Shown piece after piece: positions 8,741-19,977 of a stretch of DNA of 32,228 nucleotides. The DNA is from Pseudomonadota bacterium. Its GTDB lineage: Bacteria; Pseudomonadota; Gammaproteobacteria; Legionellales; Legionellaceae. The stretch is from assembly GCA_021849905.1 (NCBI GenBank), contig JAJZSG010000007.1, positions 1 to 32,228 of the forward strand, in the 5' to 3' direction. Made by a program: the position numbers and the translations under genes. The notes under the pieces were generated by a model, which saw only the letters and a program-made list of their open reading frames with translations, made no database searches and was not told the DNA's origin. Every line of letters begins with the position of its first letter. The stretch's first letter is position 1.

Positions 8741-10811
8741 CGACTTATTATTTGAATTAGGTTCAGAAGAGTTACCGTCTGGTGCGGTTAAACCCTTAGG
8801 CGAGGCTTTAAAAGTTAATCTAGTAGCCGCTCTTGAAAAAGCCAATTTATCATATGGCTCTGTGAAATATTTTGCAACACCCAGACGACTGGCTGTATTA
8901 ATCCATGACGTGCAGTGTGTACAAGCCAGTCAACGGATTGTACGACGTGGGCCATCTGCCTCTAGTGCAACGGATGCAAATGGTAATCCGACTCAGGCTT
9001 TAATGGGTTTTGCCAAATCATGCGGGGTGTCTGTTGATGCGTTAACCTTATCTAAAACTGACAAGGGCGAATGGTGGTGTTTTGAAACCGAACAAGCAGG
9101 CGAGGAGACGCTTGAACTTTTACCCGCTATTATTCAAGACGCGGTTATGGGCTTGCCGATTGCCAAACCGATGCGATGGGGTGCTGGAGTTGAAGAATTT
9201 GCACGTCCCGTTCATTGGGCTGTGTTATTATTTGGTGATTCCAGTATATCAACCTCCGTTTTAGGAGTGAATACTGGACGTATTAGCTATGGTCATCGAT
9301 ATCATCATCCTGAAGCGTTAACCATTACAGAGCCTAAACACTATGAATCGTTGATGAAAGCCGCTTTTGTTTTGGCTGATTTTGATTTGCGACGGCATTC
9401 GATTGTTGAGCAGGTTGAGCAGTTAGTTTTTAATCAAGACCAATATCCGGTTATGCCTGATGAATTACTGGATGAAGTCACCTCAATTGTTGAGTGGCCC
9501 CATGCGTTATTAGCGACTTTTGATCGCGAATTTTTAGAGGTACCTGCAGAAGCGTTGATTGCTGCTATGCAATCGCACCAAAAATGTTTTGCTTTGCGTG
9601 ATAGTGAAGCACGATTGCTTCCTGCCTTTATTACGATTTCAAACATTGAGAGCCAGCATCCACAACAGGTGATCGCGGGAAATGAAAAGGTGATGCGTGC
9701 TCGCTTGAGTGATGCGGCATTTTTTTTCAATCAAGATAAGAAAAGACCGCTAAGCGATTATCGTGCTTCAACGGCTCGTGTGGTTTTTCAAAAGCAATTA
9801 GGTACACTTGCGGATAAAGCCGTACGAATTTGTTCATTGATGATGCATTTCGCGCGCGTATTAAATCTCGATTTGAGTGAAGCCTGTCGCGCCGCAGATT
9901 TAAGCAAATGCGATTTGATGACGGGTATGGTGGGTGAGTTTCCTGAATTGCAAGGCTTGATGGGTTACTATTACGCTCGTCTTGATGGAGAATCTGATGC
10001 CGTATCTTGTGCCTTAAATGAACAATATAAACCCCGCTTTGCAGCCGATTCACTCCCTGAATCAGTCTTGGGTCTTGCCCTGTCTCTTGCTGACAGACTG
10101 GATACGTTGGTGGGTGCATTTACTATTGGCCAAAAGCCATCAGGCACTAAGGATCCCTTTAAACTCAGACGCCACGCGTTGGCTGTTGTGCGTCTTCTTA
10201 TTCATTTACCGGTTTCTTTAAGTTTACTAACGTTAATTGATAAAACGCGAATGATTTATGGTGATACGTTGCCTGATAACAAAAAAGCCCTTGATGAATT
10301 GAGCCCATTTATTTTTGAACGATTGCAATCATTTTACCATCAGCAAGGTGTGTCCCTTGATTTAGTGCATGCAGCAAAAGCAAGACAAGACGACTGTCTT
10401 TTTGATCTTGATAAACGGATTAAAGCCTTACAGACGTTTATTCATTTGCCGGAAGCAGCATCTCTAACAGCCGCTTGCAAGCGTGTAAATAATTTATTGC
10501 AACAGGCGTTATTAACCTCTGATCATCAAAATGTTGATTTGAGTTTGTTAAAAGAGTCCGCTGAAATCAACTTGTTTGAGCGTATTCAAGCGATTGAAAC
10601 CCGTGTGGCGCCGTATTATAGTCAGGGTGATTATGGGTTTATTTTAACGTGTTTAGCCAGTTTGCATGAACCAGTTGACTGTTTTTTTGATGATGTGATG
10701 GTGATGGTTGATAATTTGCTTCTGCGACAAAATCGATTGTGTCTGTTAGCTAGATTGCAACAGCTTTTACAGGGTGTTGCTGATATCTCTCTTCTACAGA
10801 TCGCACCATGA
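8733..10811 (+). CDS. glyS: Glycyl-tRNA synthetase beta subunit
   Basis: [17 protein letters not shown] at 8733, overlapping the glyQ stop; [37 protein letters not shown]. Confidence 0.96.
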   Translation: MFNDLLFELGSEELPSGAVKPLGEALKVNLVAALEKANLSYGSVKYFATPRRLAVLIHDVQCVQASQRIVRRGPSASSATDANGNPTQALMGFAKSCGVSVDALTLSKTDKGEWWCFETEQAGEETLELLPAIIQDAVMGLPIAKPMRWGAGVEEFARPVHWAVLLFGDSSISTSVLGVNTGRISYGHRYHHPEALTITEPKHYESLMKAAFVLADFDLRRHSIVEQVEQLVFNQDQYPVMPDELLDEVTSIVEWPHALLATFDREFLEVPAEALIAAMQSHQKCFALRDSEARLLPAFITISNIESQHPQQVIAGNEKVMRARLSDAAFFFNQDKKRPLSDYRASTARVVFQKQLGTLADKAVRICSLMMHFARVLNLDLSEACRAADLSKCDLMTGMVGEFPELQGLMGYYYARLDGESDAVSCALNEQYKPRFAADSLPESVLGLALSLADRLDTLVGAFTIGQKPSGTKDPFKLRRHALAVVRLLIHLPVSLSLLTLIDKTRMIYGDTLPDNKKALDELSPFIFERLQSFYHQQGVSLDLVHAAKARQDDCLFDLDKRIKALQTFIHLPEAASLTAACKRVNNLLQQALLTSDHQNVDLSLLKESAEINLFERIQAIETRVAPYYSQGDYGFILTCLASLHEPVDCFFDDVMVMVDNLLLRQNRLCLLARLQQLLQGVADISLLQIAP

Positions 10812-10854
10812 TAAGATATCTCTATCGAAATTACAGTGGTTTTGATTACCATGC

Positions 10855-10902
10855 TGGGCCAAGGTCCAGCCTACAAAAAAACGTAGGTTGGGCCTTGGCC
10901 CA
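10855..10902. repeat. Long hairpin repeat (20-bp arms, 8-nt loop)
   Basis: TGGGCCAAGGTCCAGCCTAC - aaaaaaac - GTAGGTTGGGCCTTGGCCCA; two mismatches, both G-U compatible. Confidence 0.75.
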
Positions 10903-10922
10903 ACAATTAAACTGGTGACACA

Positions 10923-11480
10923 ATGACTGAGGCTGTAAAACTAATCATATTAGACAGAGATGGTGTGATTAATCAGGATTCGCTGGATTATATCAAATCA
11001 CCAGATGAGTTTATCATGCTGCCAGGCAGTGCAGAATCGATTGCGCGCTTAAAAGCGGCTGGTTACAAAGTGGCCGTTGCAACCAATCAATCGGGAATTT
11101 CTCGTGGTTTGTATAACGAAACTCAATTAGCTGCCATTCATCAAAAAATGTTGGATTGTGTTCATGCCGTTGGGGGGAGCATTGATAGTATAGAATATTG
11201 TCCGCACCTCCCTGAGCTTCACTGTTCCTGTCGTAAGCCTAAACCGGGTTTGTTAAACGCTATTGCGAGGAAATTTAATTGCTCATTGATAAATATTCCT
11301 TTTGTGGGTGATCGGATTTCAGATATTGAAGCGGCAAAAGCAGTGGGTGCCCAACCAGTTATTATTTTATCGCCCATGACGAATCAGGCTGGATTAGATG
11401 CACACCCTGATGTGCCTGTATTTTGTTCTTTACTTGAGTATGTTGATCTATTTCTGGCAGAAAATGAACGAAAGTTATAA
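10923..11480 (+). CDS. gmhB: D-glycero-D-manno-heptose 1,7-bisphosphate 7-phosphatase
   Basis: HAD motif ILDRDGVINQDS; SIEYCPHLPELHCSCRKPKPGLL zinc-loop; FVGDRISDIEAAKAVGA. Confidence 0.93.
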   Translation: MTEAVKLIILDRDGVINQDSLDYIKSPDEFIMLPGSAESIARLKAAGYKVAVATNQSGISRGLYNETQLAAIHQKMLDCVHAVGGSIDSIEYCPHLPELHCSCRKPKPGLLNAIARKFNCSLINIPFVGDRISDIEAAKAVGAQPVIILSPMTNQAGLDAHPDVPVFCSLLEYVDLFLAENERKL

Positions 11481-12180
11481 TTTAAATACAATCGGTTTTG
11501 ATAATCCTGAACTTTACGAGAAAGCATTGGTTATTGCAAATCAGTTTAATTTTAATATCGATAATCAAGTTTTACCTCGCTTATCGTTAACACAAGATAA
11601 ACTGGTTTTATTGACCAACGATTTTTTGCCTTTGTTTGTTGATTTTAATAACCAGTCTTTACAAAAGCGTCTTCAAGCGGGCAAAAAGCAAGGTTTGATT
11701 CGTGCTTGCAAACCGGCTAAAGGCATAAAAATTCTTGATGTCACGGCGGGTTGGGGTAGAGATGCTGCGTTGCTGGCGAGTTATGGTGCGGATGTGTTGA
11801 TGCTTGAGCGTCAGCCCATGATGGTGGCATTATTGGCGGATGCGTTAGGTCGGATTCATTCAAACGTGGGTTCTAATCTATCTCTGTTACATATTGATGC
11901 CAAGCATTATCTGCAATCATTATCTGAAGAAAATTATCCTGATGTTATCTATATTGATCCCATGCATCCTGTCCGGCTTAAGTCTGCTTTAGTTAAAAAA
12001 GATATGCAGGTGCTGCAGCAACTGATTGGGGCGGATGATGATGTATTCGCCCTAACCGAATTGGCACTATTGCGGGTGCGCGATCGAGTTGTTGTGAAGT
12101 GGCCTCAACGACTAACGGCATTAAAAGAGCCTCATAGTAGTATACCGGGTACTACTGTACGGTTTGATATTTACTTATAA
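11464..12180 (+). CDS. rsmJ: 16S rRNA (guanine(1516)-N(2))-methyltransferase
   Basis: DVTAGWGRDAALLASYGADVLMLERQPMMVALLADALGR; IYIDPMHP. ATG at 11464 overlaps the gmhB end. Confidence 0.9.
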   Translation: MNESYNLNTIGFDNPELYEKALVIANQFNFNIDNQVLPRLSLTQDKLVLLTNDFLPLFVDFNNQSLQKRLQAGKKQGLIRACKPAKGIKILDVTAGWGRDAALLASYGADVLMLERQPMMVALLADALGRIHSNVGSNLSLLHIDAKHYLQSLSEENYPDVIYIDPMHPVRLKSALVKKDMQVLQQLIGADDDVFALTELALLRVRDRVVVKWPQRLTALKEPHSSIPGTTVRFDIYL

Positions 12181-12196
12181 GGCCTATTGGCGTCAG

Positions 12197-14653
12197 TCAA
12201 AAAGTTTTTTTTGGTGATTTGTCTTTTTTTTCATCTGTATCAGATTCTTGTTCAATGTCATCCACGTTGAAACTGTCCCACCAGTCAGGATTGAATATGT
12301 CTATCTCATTGTCCTTAGGTGAGTGATATTGAAGTTTTTTATCCTCTACAACTGGTCTTGGTTTTTGAAACAATGACGGTGTGTAGTTATCCATCCGAGA
12401 TGGCTTAGTGATGACATGCTGTCTTTTCTCGTTATTATTCTTTTTTGCAAAATTGGCTAATTCAAACATAGCTTGTTTGAATTCATATAGCAGCTCAGGA
12501 TTAATGTTGGTATGCGTCACCACAGTTAGTTTACTGGATATGTCATCGTCTAATAATTGAGGCACTAACAACCGCACTTGGAGTGTGTCATGATTTGGTA
12601 CGATAGTATGAGGTGTTTTTAGCTGTATTAACGTATGCAGTGCATCAGGATTTTGTGTATCAGGTTGACCGTTAGTCTTTGAAATATAGGCTATGCTATT
12701 GACTAAATAATGGGGTATCAAATACTGATAAATTACACCTTGTTTACCATATTTATTATTATCAACCAACAAATTAAATTGCTGTATTAATTCCTGACGT
12801 TTTTCATGTTCATCGATTAATAAGTGATGATTATCAAGAATCTCATTGATAAGCGAGCCAAAAGCATGATGCGTAACAGAGCTATTTCTAAAAAAGTAGT
12901 CTACGGTGGATTCTTGTGAGTCATAATCAGTGTTTTGCCATAATGATGGACTGCATGATAATAGATGCCATGAAAAATAGCGGGTATTATCTACTCGATT
13001 ATGTTCATCAAATTGTCTTTTTACTTTATCAATGTCAAAAATAGTCGAATCTTTATTATTTTGGTAAAGTTTTGAAGTTCTAATCCAGCTCTTTTTTCTT
13101 GAGACGTCCGATGATAGGGCTTGGCAAAATAAGTCTAGGGCATAATTACTTTTTTGTGTTGCATGACAAACACTAACATGAGTGTCTAGATATTCTCTTT
13201 CTTTTTCTATGTATGCGTCAGTTGGAACCGTTTGCATTTGCTCTTCGGTCCATCCGTCTGTGGGTTCAAATACATTGTAATCTGATTTAGTCTCACCGGA
13301 ATGATTTTGTATTTGCACCTTTTCATGACCGATAATGATCGTTTTTCCATCGCGTTCCATGGTATGTCGACCAGATGTAAACCACAGTTTGGTGGGGGAT
13401 TGATATTTTGTTGACACAACACTGAATGCTTTCATTCGGCCTTCTAGCGAATCTAAACTGTTACATGATAGTTGGCTGGGGGATTTTAGTGAGTGTCTTT
13501 TTGTTGGATTAATGAGGTGTTCTAATTCTAAAGTGGCTAGATGTTGAAGTTCATTATACGTTTCCTCAACCTGGTTTGAGTATTTGACGATCAGTGGTTT
13601 TTTGGGTTTTTGTTTACCGCTTGCAAAGGTTTCATAAGGGATACCCTCACCTGTTTTAAGACATAATTGACCAGAAAAATCAAGTAACTCTTCTGATGAT
13701 TCGGTTATTGATGTCTCTAACAACGTTTCGAGTTCGGGCTGAATTTCATTAAGAAGTTCTTGTTTATCGCCAGAGCAGCGAGCTAAGTCGCAAGCATGGG
13801 CTATGTGAAGTAATTTTTGATATATTATGGCTGTGGCAAGGCTTTCGTCTTGTTCTTTGTCTAGAAATGTTTGTACTTCCTCTAGCTTAAATTTGTGATC
13901 AAAGCATACAGCAATTGTATTAACCAATATCCGATCGAATCCGAGTTCAAGAGCAATGTGCTTAAATATGGCTGCCGAGCGAGGACTATATGTTAAATCA
14001 CCACTCCATCCTAATTCATTGGTTCTGCCTGTACGAGATAAAAAACCTGCTAACTCTAAGCAGGCGACTTCCTCATCAGACATTTGATTCATCACTTGTT
14101 TAGTATGAGAATTGGCAAAATTTTCGATATATTGGTTTAAAAATGAAGTCAGGATTGCTGATCTTAATCCATGTGTTGTGCCATGATTGGTGTGAAATGC
14201 TAATTGAGAATTGTACGATAAATAATCTTCTGGATCGTCTGCATAAGGTATTTCGATTATATCCTGGGATAATATTTTATACAGCTCAGATTTATTCGCT
14301 GTGTTTTTCCAATAGTGCTCATAGGGTTTTATGTCACGATGACTGTAAATAACGGTATTATCGTGGATACTGACGCATAGTTCCTCTGGCAAAGAAATAA
14401 TTTTTTTATTCAAACCGCATTCGATTAAATCGCAGAGTGTTTCGGACTCTTCAAAGCTATCCGTAACCAACTCATATTCATGGTCAATTTTGAGGGTTAA
14501 TTCAGTCTTATTTTTTAGCTTTAGCCAGTTATTTATCGCTGTTGTTAAATCTTGTAATTCAGACGTTTTCATCAAACGTATTTTGTTGTTACCGTAAATT
14601 ATTTGACAGACATGGTTGTCTCTATTTTTATATTTTTTGATGTAAATTTTCAT
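12197..14653 (-). CDS. Putative SidE-type phosphodiesterase (HD-like) domain protein; candidate type IV effector
   Basis: 818 aa; FHTNHGTTHGLRSAIL (H157, H161), LELAGFLSRTGRTNELGWSGD, CFDHKF, LLHIAHACDLARC. Arrangement recalls the SidE/Dup PDE domain; the C-terminal half is unassigned. Confidence 0.5.
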   Translation of the reverse strand: MKIYIKKYKNRDNHVCQIIYGNNKIRLMKTSELQDLTTAINNWLKLKNKTELTLKIDHEYELVTDSFEESETLCDLIECGLNKKIISLPEELCVSIHDNTVIYSHRDIKPYEHYWKNTANKSELYKILSQDIIEIPYADDPEDYLSYNSQLAFHTNHGTTHGLRSAILTSFLNQYIENFANSHTKQVMNQMSDEEVACLELAGFLSRTGRTNELGWSGDLTYSPRSAAIFKHIALELGFDRILVNTIAVCFDHKFKLEEVQTFLDKEQDESLATAIIYQKLLHIAHACDLARCSGDKQELLNEIQPELETLLETSITESSEELLDFSGQLCLKTGEGIPYETFASGKQKPKKPLIVKYSNQVEETYNELQHLATLELEHLINPTKRHSLKSPSQLSCNSLDSLEGRMKAFSVVSTKYQSPTKLWFTSGRHTMERDGKTIIIGHEKVQIQNHSGETKSDYNVFEPTDGWTEEQMQTVPTDAYIEKEREYLDTHVSVCHATQKSNYALDLFCQALSSDVSRKKSWIRTSKLYQNNKDSTIFDIDKVKRQFDEHNRVDNTRYFSWHLLSCSPSLWQNTDYDSQESTVDYFFRNSSVTHHAFGSLINEILDNHHLLIDEHEKRQELIQQFNLLVDNNKYGKQGVIYQYLIPHYLVNSIAYISKTNGQPDTQNPDALHTLIQLKTPHTIVPNHDTLQVRLLVPQLLDDDISSKLTVVTHTNINPELLYEFKQAMFELANFAKKNNNEKRQHVITKPSRMDNYTPSLFQKPRPVVEDKKLQYHSPKDNEIDIFNPDWWDSFNVDDIEQESDTDEKKDKSPKKTF

Positions 14654-14865
14654 TAGGTCTTCCCTGAGAAGATTAATCCATGATCAATGCTTTAATTATA
14701 AGTCAATTAAATATATTTTTAAATCATTTAATTTATTTTTTGATTGTTATGTTTATAAAATGGGTGTTTTTAATTTGGGGGGCGTGAGCGGAAAAGTTTG
14801 TTTTGATTAAATCAAACTGCAGCAACGTAATCCTGAAAGCAGTATATGAGATTCATAGTACATAT

Positions 14866-15057
14866 TTAGACGCTGCGGGACGTGAAGCACGCTTTAAAAA
14901 TTAGTGTAGGAAGTGGAAACTCAATTTGATCAAAGAAATATGTACTTGACATGAGCCCCTCATCGATAACGCGGATAAACCGCGGTACGTCGGCGACAGA
15001 GGAGCAAATGTCAACAGCCCCTAATCTGAAATTTTTAATCTGGATTATAGGGTCCAT
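14866..15057 (-). CDS. Short orphan ORF of unknown function
   Basis: MDPIIQIKNFRLGAVDICSSVADVPRFIRVIDEGLMSSTYFFDQIEFPLPTLIFKACFTSRSV; no coding overlap on the other strand. Confidence 0.25.
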   Translation of the reverse strand: MDPIIQIKNFRLGAVDICSSVADVPRFIRVIDEGLMSSTYFFDQIEFPLPTLIFKACFTSRSV

Positions 15058-15082
15058 ATAAGACCCTAGTCGGACGTGAGTA

Positions 15083-15253
15083 TTAAAATACGTTTAATTC
15101 TTCTCGCAGTCGTTTTTCTTCGTTTATATCTTCGATACGTCGGCGTCTTTCCAATTTTGTTTTGTGCGTTCCATTAGAGGTGTCACTTGTATCCTGTGAT
15201 TTATGTTTTTTATGCAAGTCGACATCCATTTCGTTAATCATTTTTTTACTCAT
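15083..15253 (-). CDS. PA3496-like small basic protein (56 aa)
   Basis: Below the ORF-track length cutoff. MSKKMINEMDVDLHKKHKSQDTSDTSNGTHKTKLERRRRIEDINEEKRLREELNVF; the C-terminal RRRIEDxxEEKRLREEL resembles the PA3496 family. Confidence 0.7.
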   Translation of the reverse strand: MSKKMINEMDVDLHKKHKSQDTSDTSNGTHKTKLERRRRIEDINEEKRLREELNVF

Positions 15254-15312
15254 GACTATTTATCCCTATGATTTTAATTTCCTTACATAAATTAGCAGAA
15301 TTTTTTAAACAG

Positions 15313-17097
15313 TCATAGTGGAATTTTTTGAACATTTATCAGGTTGTTAAGTAATCTGTTTGACGATATTTCACCGACTAATCGTAGATTTTTTAACTCA
15401 ACTCCATCTTTATTAAAAAATAGAAATACCGGTGGTGCAACTAGATTAAACTGATTTAATAGCGTTTGTGTTTGTCCGTTATTTGCTGAAAGGTCAACAG
15501 TAATTACGTTAAATGGTCTAAGCGCTGCAAGCACAGTTGGATCTCTTAGTGTGGTATTTACCATTATTTTACAGGAAGCACACCAGTCAGCATAAAAATC
15601 AACCATAACTGCCTTGCCTTCGTTTTTTGCATCCATAAGGGCTGCGTTTAATTCGTTAAGTGAATGAACCGTTATTTTTTTTGATACATCTGTTAGGCGT
15701 GTCGTTTTTTCATGTTTAAGGGGTAGAAGGGGATCGCCATGACCTTGGCTTGCACCCACTAAGATTAAAACACCATAAACGAGTAAAATAATTCCAGCAC
15801 TTTGATTGAATTTGCCGAGTTTGGTGTTTGAGTTATGAAACGCGCCTAAATATATTCCTGAAAAAATAAACAGACTGGCCCATAGCATCATACTGAAAAC
15901 AGGGGGGAGGAGGCGACTCATTAGATGGATTGAAACGCCTAGTAACAGAACACCAAAAAATGCTTTGACTTCATTCATCCATTGTCCGGCTTTAGGCAAA
16001 TATTTACCGGCTGATGTTCCAATCAGTAAAAGAGGGGTGCCCATGCCTAGGCTTAAGAAAAATAGTGAGAAAATACCCAGTCCAACACGACCTTCTTGTG
16101 CGATATAGCTTAATGCACCCACAAGAGGTGCTGTTACACAAGGCGATAGGATTAAAATCGATAAGCAGCCCATAATGGATGCGCTAAGATAATGCCCACT
16201 TGATTGGCTGCGGGTTATGTTTGCTAGTTTATTTTGCCATGACAAGGGTAAACGTAACTCATAAAAATCAAACATGGACAAAGCCAACAGAATAAACAAT
16301 AAGCTGAAGAGTCCAATAGCCCAGCCTGATTGCATGATAATTTGTAAATTATTACCCATGATAGCGAAAACGGCGCCGATGATACTGTACGTGATTGACA
16401 TGCTTAAGACATAGCTTAGGGACAATAAAAACGCTTTTCGAGTTGATAAATCATGGCCGTGGCCGACAATAATACCCGATAAAACGGGCACCATGGGTAA
16501 CACACAGGGTGTAAAGGCAAGTAATAATCCAAATCCATAAAAACTAAGCATGATAATAATCCAGCTGCTATCGGAAAATAATTTTTCAAATCCGGATGAG
16601 GCGATAATTTGATTTCTTTTTAAAATTGATGGCGTATCAAATTGATCGTTTGAATCGATACTGACTTGAAAAAGGCTTAATTGTTTATCGACGCTTAGCT
16701 TCACAAAGCTATGTTGGGGTGGATAACAAAAACCATCGTCAGAACAGCCCTGAAAGTTCACTTTGAGTATGCTTTCTCCAGGTTTATCGCCGATAACCGG
16801 TACGGTGAGTGTGAGTTGATTACGGTATACTTCATAACGCTCACCTTGTACCGTTGTTTTTTTTAATGCAACGGGCAGGGTGCTTTTACCGAGATGAACG
16901 GTACTGTTGGGTAATTCAGATAGTTTAAGTCGCGACTTGTATAAAAAAAATCCCTTCTCAATAGTCCAATTTAACGTGAAAGTATTGGGGTCAACGAGTT
17001 GGGTTGAGAGCTTAAATACCTCGGTTGCTTTCGGCGGCGCCGCATGACCAGACAGTAAGATGAAGAAAAGAATTGAAAGTAGACCATATTTTTTCAT
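15313..17097 (-). CDS. dsbD: Thiol:disulfide interchange protein DsbD
   Basis: Signal peptide; N-terminal DsbD domain with CSDDGFCYPP; multiple TM segments with FTPCVLPMVPVLSGI and LSPCVTAPLVG; C-terminal thioredoxin YADWCASCK. Confidence 0.94.
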   Translation of the reverse strand: MKKYGLLSILFFILLSGHAAPPKATEVFKLSTQLVDPNTFTLNWTIEKGFFLYKSRLKLSELPNSTVHLGKSTLPVALKKTTVQGERYEVYRNQLTLTVPVIGDKPGESILKVNFQGCSDDGFCYPPQHSFVKLSVDKQLSLFQVSIDSNDQFDTPSILKRNQIIASSGFEKLFSDSSWIIIMLSFYGFGLLLAFTPCVLPMVPVLSGIIVGHGHDLSTRKAFLLSLSYVLSMSITYSIIGAVFAIMGNNLQIIMQSGWAIGLFSLLFILLALSMFDFYELRLPLSWQNKLANITRSQSSGHYLSASIMGCLSILILSPCVTAPLVGALSYIAQEGRVGLGIFSLFFLSLGMGTPLLLIGTSAGKYLPKAGQWMNEVKAFFGVLLLGVSIHLMSRLLPPVFSMMLWASLFIFSGIYLGAFHNSNTKLGKFNQSAGIILLVYGVLILVGASQGHGDPLLPLKHEKTTRLTDVSKKITVHSLNELNAALMDAKNEGKAVMVDFYADWCASCKIMVNTTLRDPTVLAALRPFNVITVDLSANNGQTQTLLNQFNLVAPPVFLFFNKDGVELKNLRLVGEISSNRLLNNLINVQKIPL

Positions 17098-17179
17098 TTT
17101 TAACGGCTTAACCCTGACGTGACAGATACGTATTATAGAATGTGTACCAAAAAAAACCTAAATATTTTTTCATTTAACC

Positions 17180-17207
17180 CTTGAAAGCAGGCTAGATGGC
17201 CCCATAT
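17180..17207 (+). promoter_or_regulatory. Sigma32 (RpoH)-type heat-shock promoter of groESL
   Basis: CTTGAAA (17180-17186) - 13 nt - CCCCATAT (17200-17207), about 100 nt upstream of groES. Confidence 0.85.
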
Positions 17208-17307
17208 AGCAAACATCAGTATTGTTTAACTTAAGTTTTACAGTGCTAGCAAGTCAGAGCTCACTCTGATAAAAAAATATTTTTATATCAACTAGGAGAA
17301 AATAAGT

Positions 17308-17598
17308 ATGAAAATTCGTCCTTTACATGATCGTGTTGTTGTTCGTCGTCTAGAAGAAGAGCGTACATCAGCGGGTGGAATTGTAATTCCAGATAGTGCT
17401 GCTGAAAAACCAATGCGTGGCGAGATTGTTGCGTTTGGTCCTGGTAAGGTTTTGGAAAATGGTGATGTTCGTGCGTTAGCTGTGAAGATGGGCGATGTTG
17501 TTTTGTTTGGTAAGTATTCAGGTACTGAAGTTAAAATTGATGGTCAAGAATTAGTGGTTATGCGTGAAGATGACATTATGGGTATTATTGAAAAATAA
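17308..17598 (+). CDS. groES: Co-chaperonin GroES
   Basis: [47 protein letters not shown]. Confidence 0.98.
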   Translation: MKIRPLHDRVVVRRLEEERTSAGGIVIPDSAAEKPMRGEIVAFGPGKVLENGDVRALAVKMGDVVLFGKYSGTEVKIDGQELVVMREDDIMGIIEK

Positions 17599-17631
17599 TT
17601 TTATTGTTTCAAATATGTCTTATTGATTTAA

Positions 17632-19305
<1,674 letters not shown>

Positions 19306-19329
19306 GCTGCTTTGTCTTTCAGTTTTAAT

Positions 19330-19358
19330 AAAAAACCCGTCACTTGGCGGGTTTTTTA
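19330..19358 (+). terminator. Rho-independent terminator after groEL
   Basis: aaaaaacccgtcacttggcgggtttttta: GC stem with 3' T-run, 25 nt after the groEL stop. Confidence 0.88.
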
Positions 19359-19449
19359 TATAAAGTAATTGTAACTTATATGGACTCATCAGGGCACGAA
19401 TCAATTACCAATTTGGTTCATTAAGATGCCGGATATATGAACGCAATCT

Positions 19450-19827
19450 TTATCTTGAGTTGTTAAACGTAGAAAAACCTTCCTCAGTTTTGGCGGGTGG
19501 TTGGCTGGGTCCAGAAAGTAAAGCCGCAAAAGCTAATTCATCACCAAACTGATGCTGTAAAAAAATGTGTCTAGCTAAGGCGTGGTTACCCACGGCAAGT
19601 TGTCGATGCAGCTCAATGGACCAATCCTCTCGCGTCGTGCGCTGAATGGATAAAATGCCGGGTCGATGCCGTTTGTTGTTTGGAATTCACGATTGAGTGT
19701 AATGACCCTGCAATAAATTATTAATCGCATCGGTAATAATATTTTCATAGGTTGCTACTAAATTTTGTTCGCTGAACGCGCCGCGTAAATAGTAAAAAGT
19801 ATTGGGCACAAGTATCTCAAGTAGTAA
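19450..19827 (-). pseudogene. Gene remnant interrupted by one in-frame TGA
   Basis: One reading frame open over 125 codons except TGA at 19687-19689: LLLEILVPNTFYYLRGAFSEQNLVATYENIITDAINNLLQGHYTQS*IPNNKRHRPGILSIQRTTREDWSIELHRQLAVGNHALARHIFLQHQFGDELAFAALLSGPSQPPAKTEEGFSTFNNSR*. Confidence 0.55.
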
Positions 19828-19977
19828 TTAATTTACCATAGTGTACTGGGATTGCATTAAAGCGCTTAATCTATGCGCAGGAAATCCGAGCCACGACCGT
19901 CAGGGAGTGAAAAAGTTAAATAGCCGTCATGAATTTAAATGCAATCGCCGTAGTCTTATATGTACTGAACCGTGTTC

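Noticed and set aside
9727-10119. 130-aa minus-strand ORF inside glyS
   Set aside because: Fully antisense to conserved glyS; typical shadow ORF.
14691-14712. TTTAATTGACTTATAATT-like repeat upstream of the SidE-like gene, considered as a PmrA box
   Set aside because: The region is very AT-rich and the match to the PmrA element is loose; it needs a position weight matrix scan.
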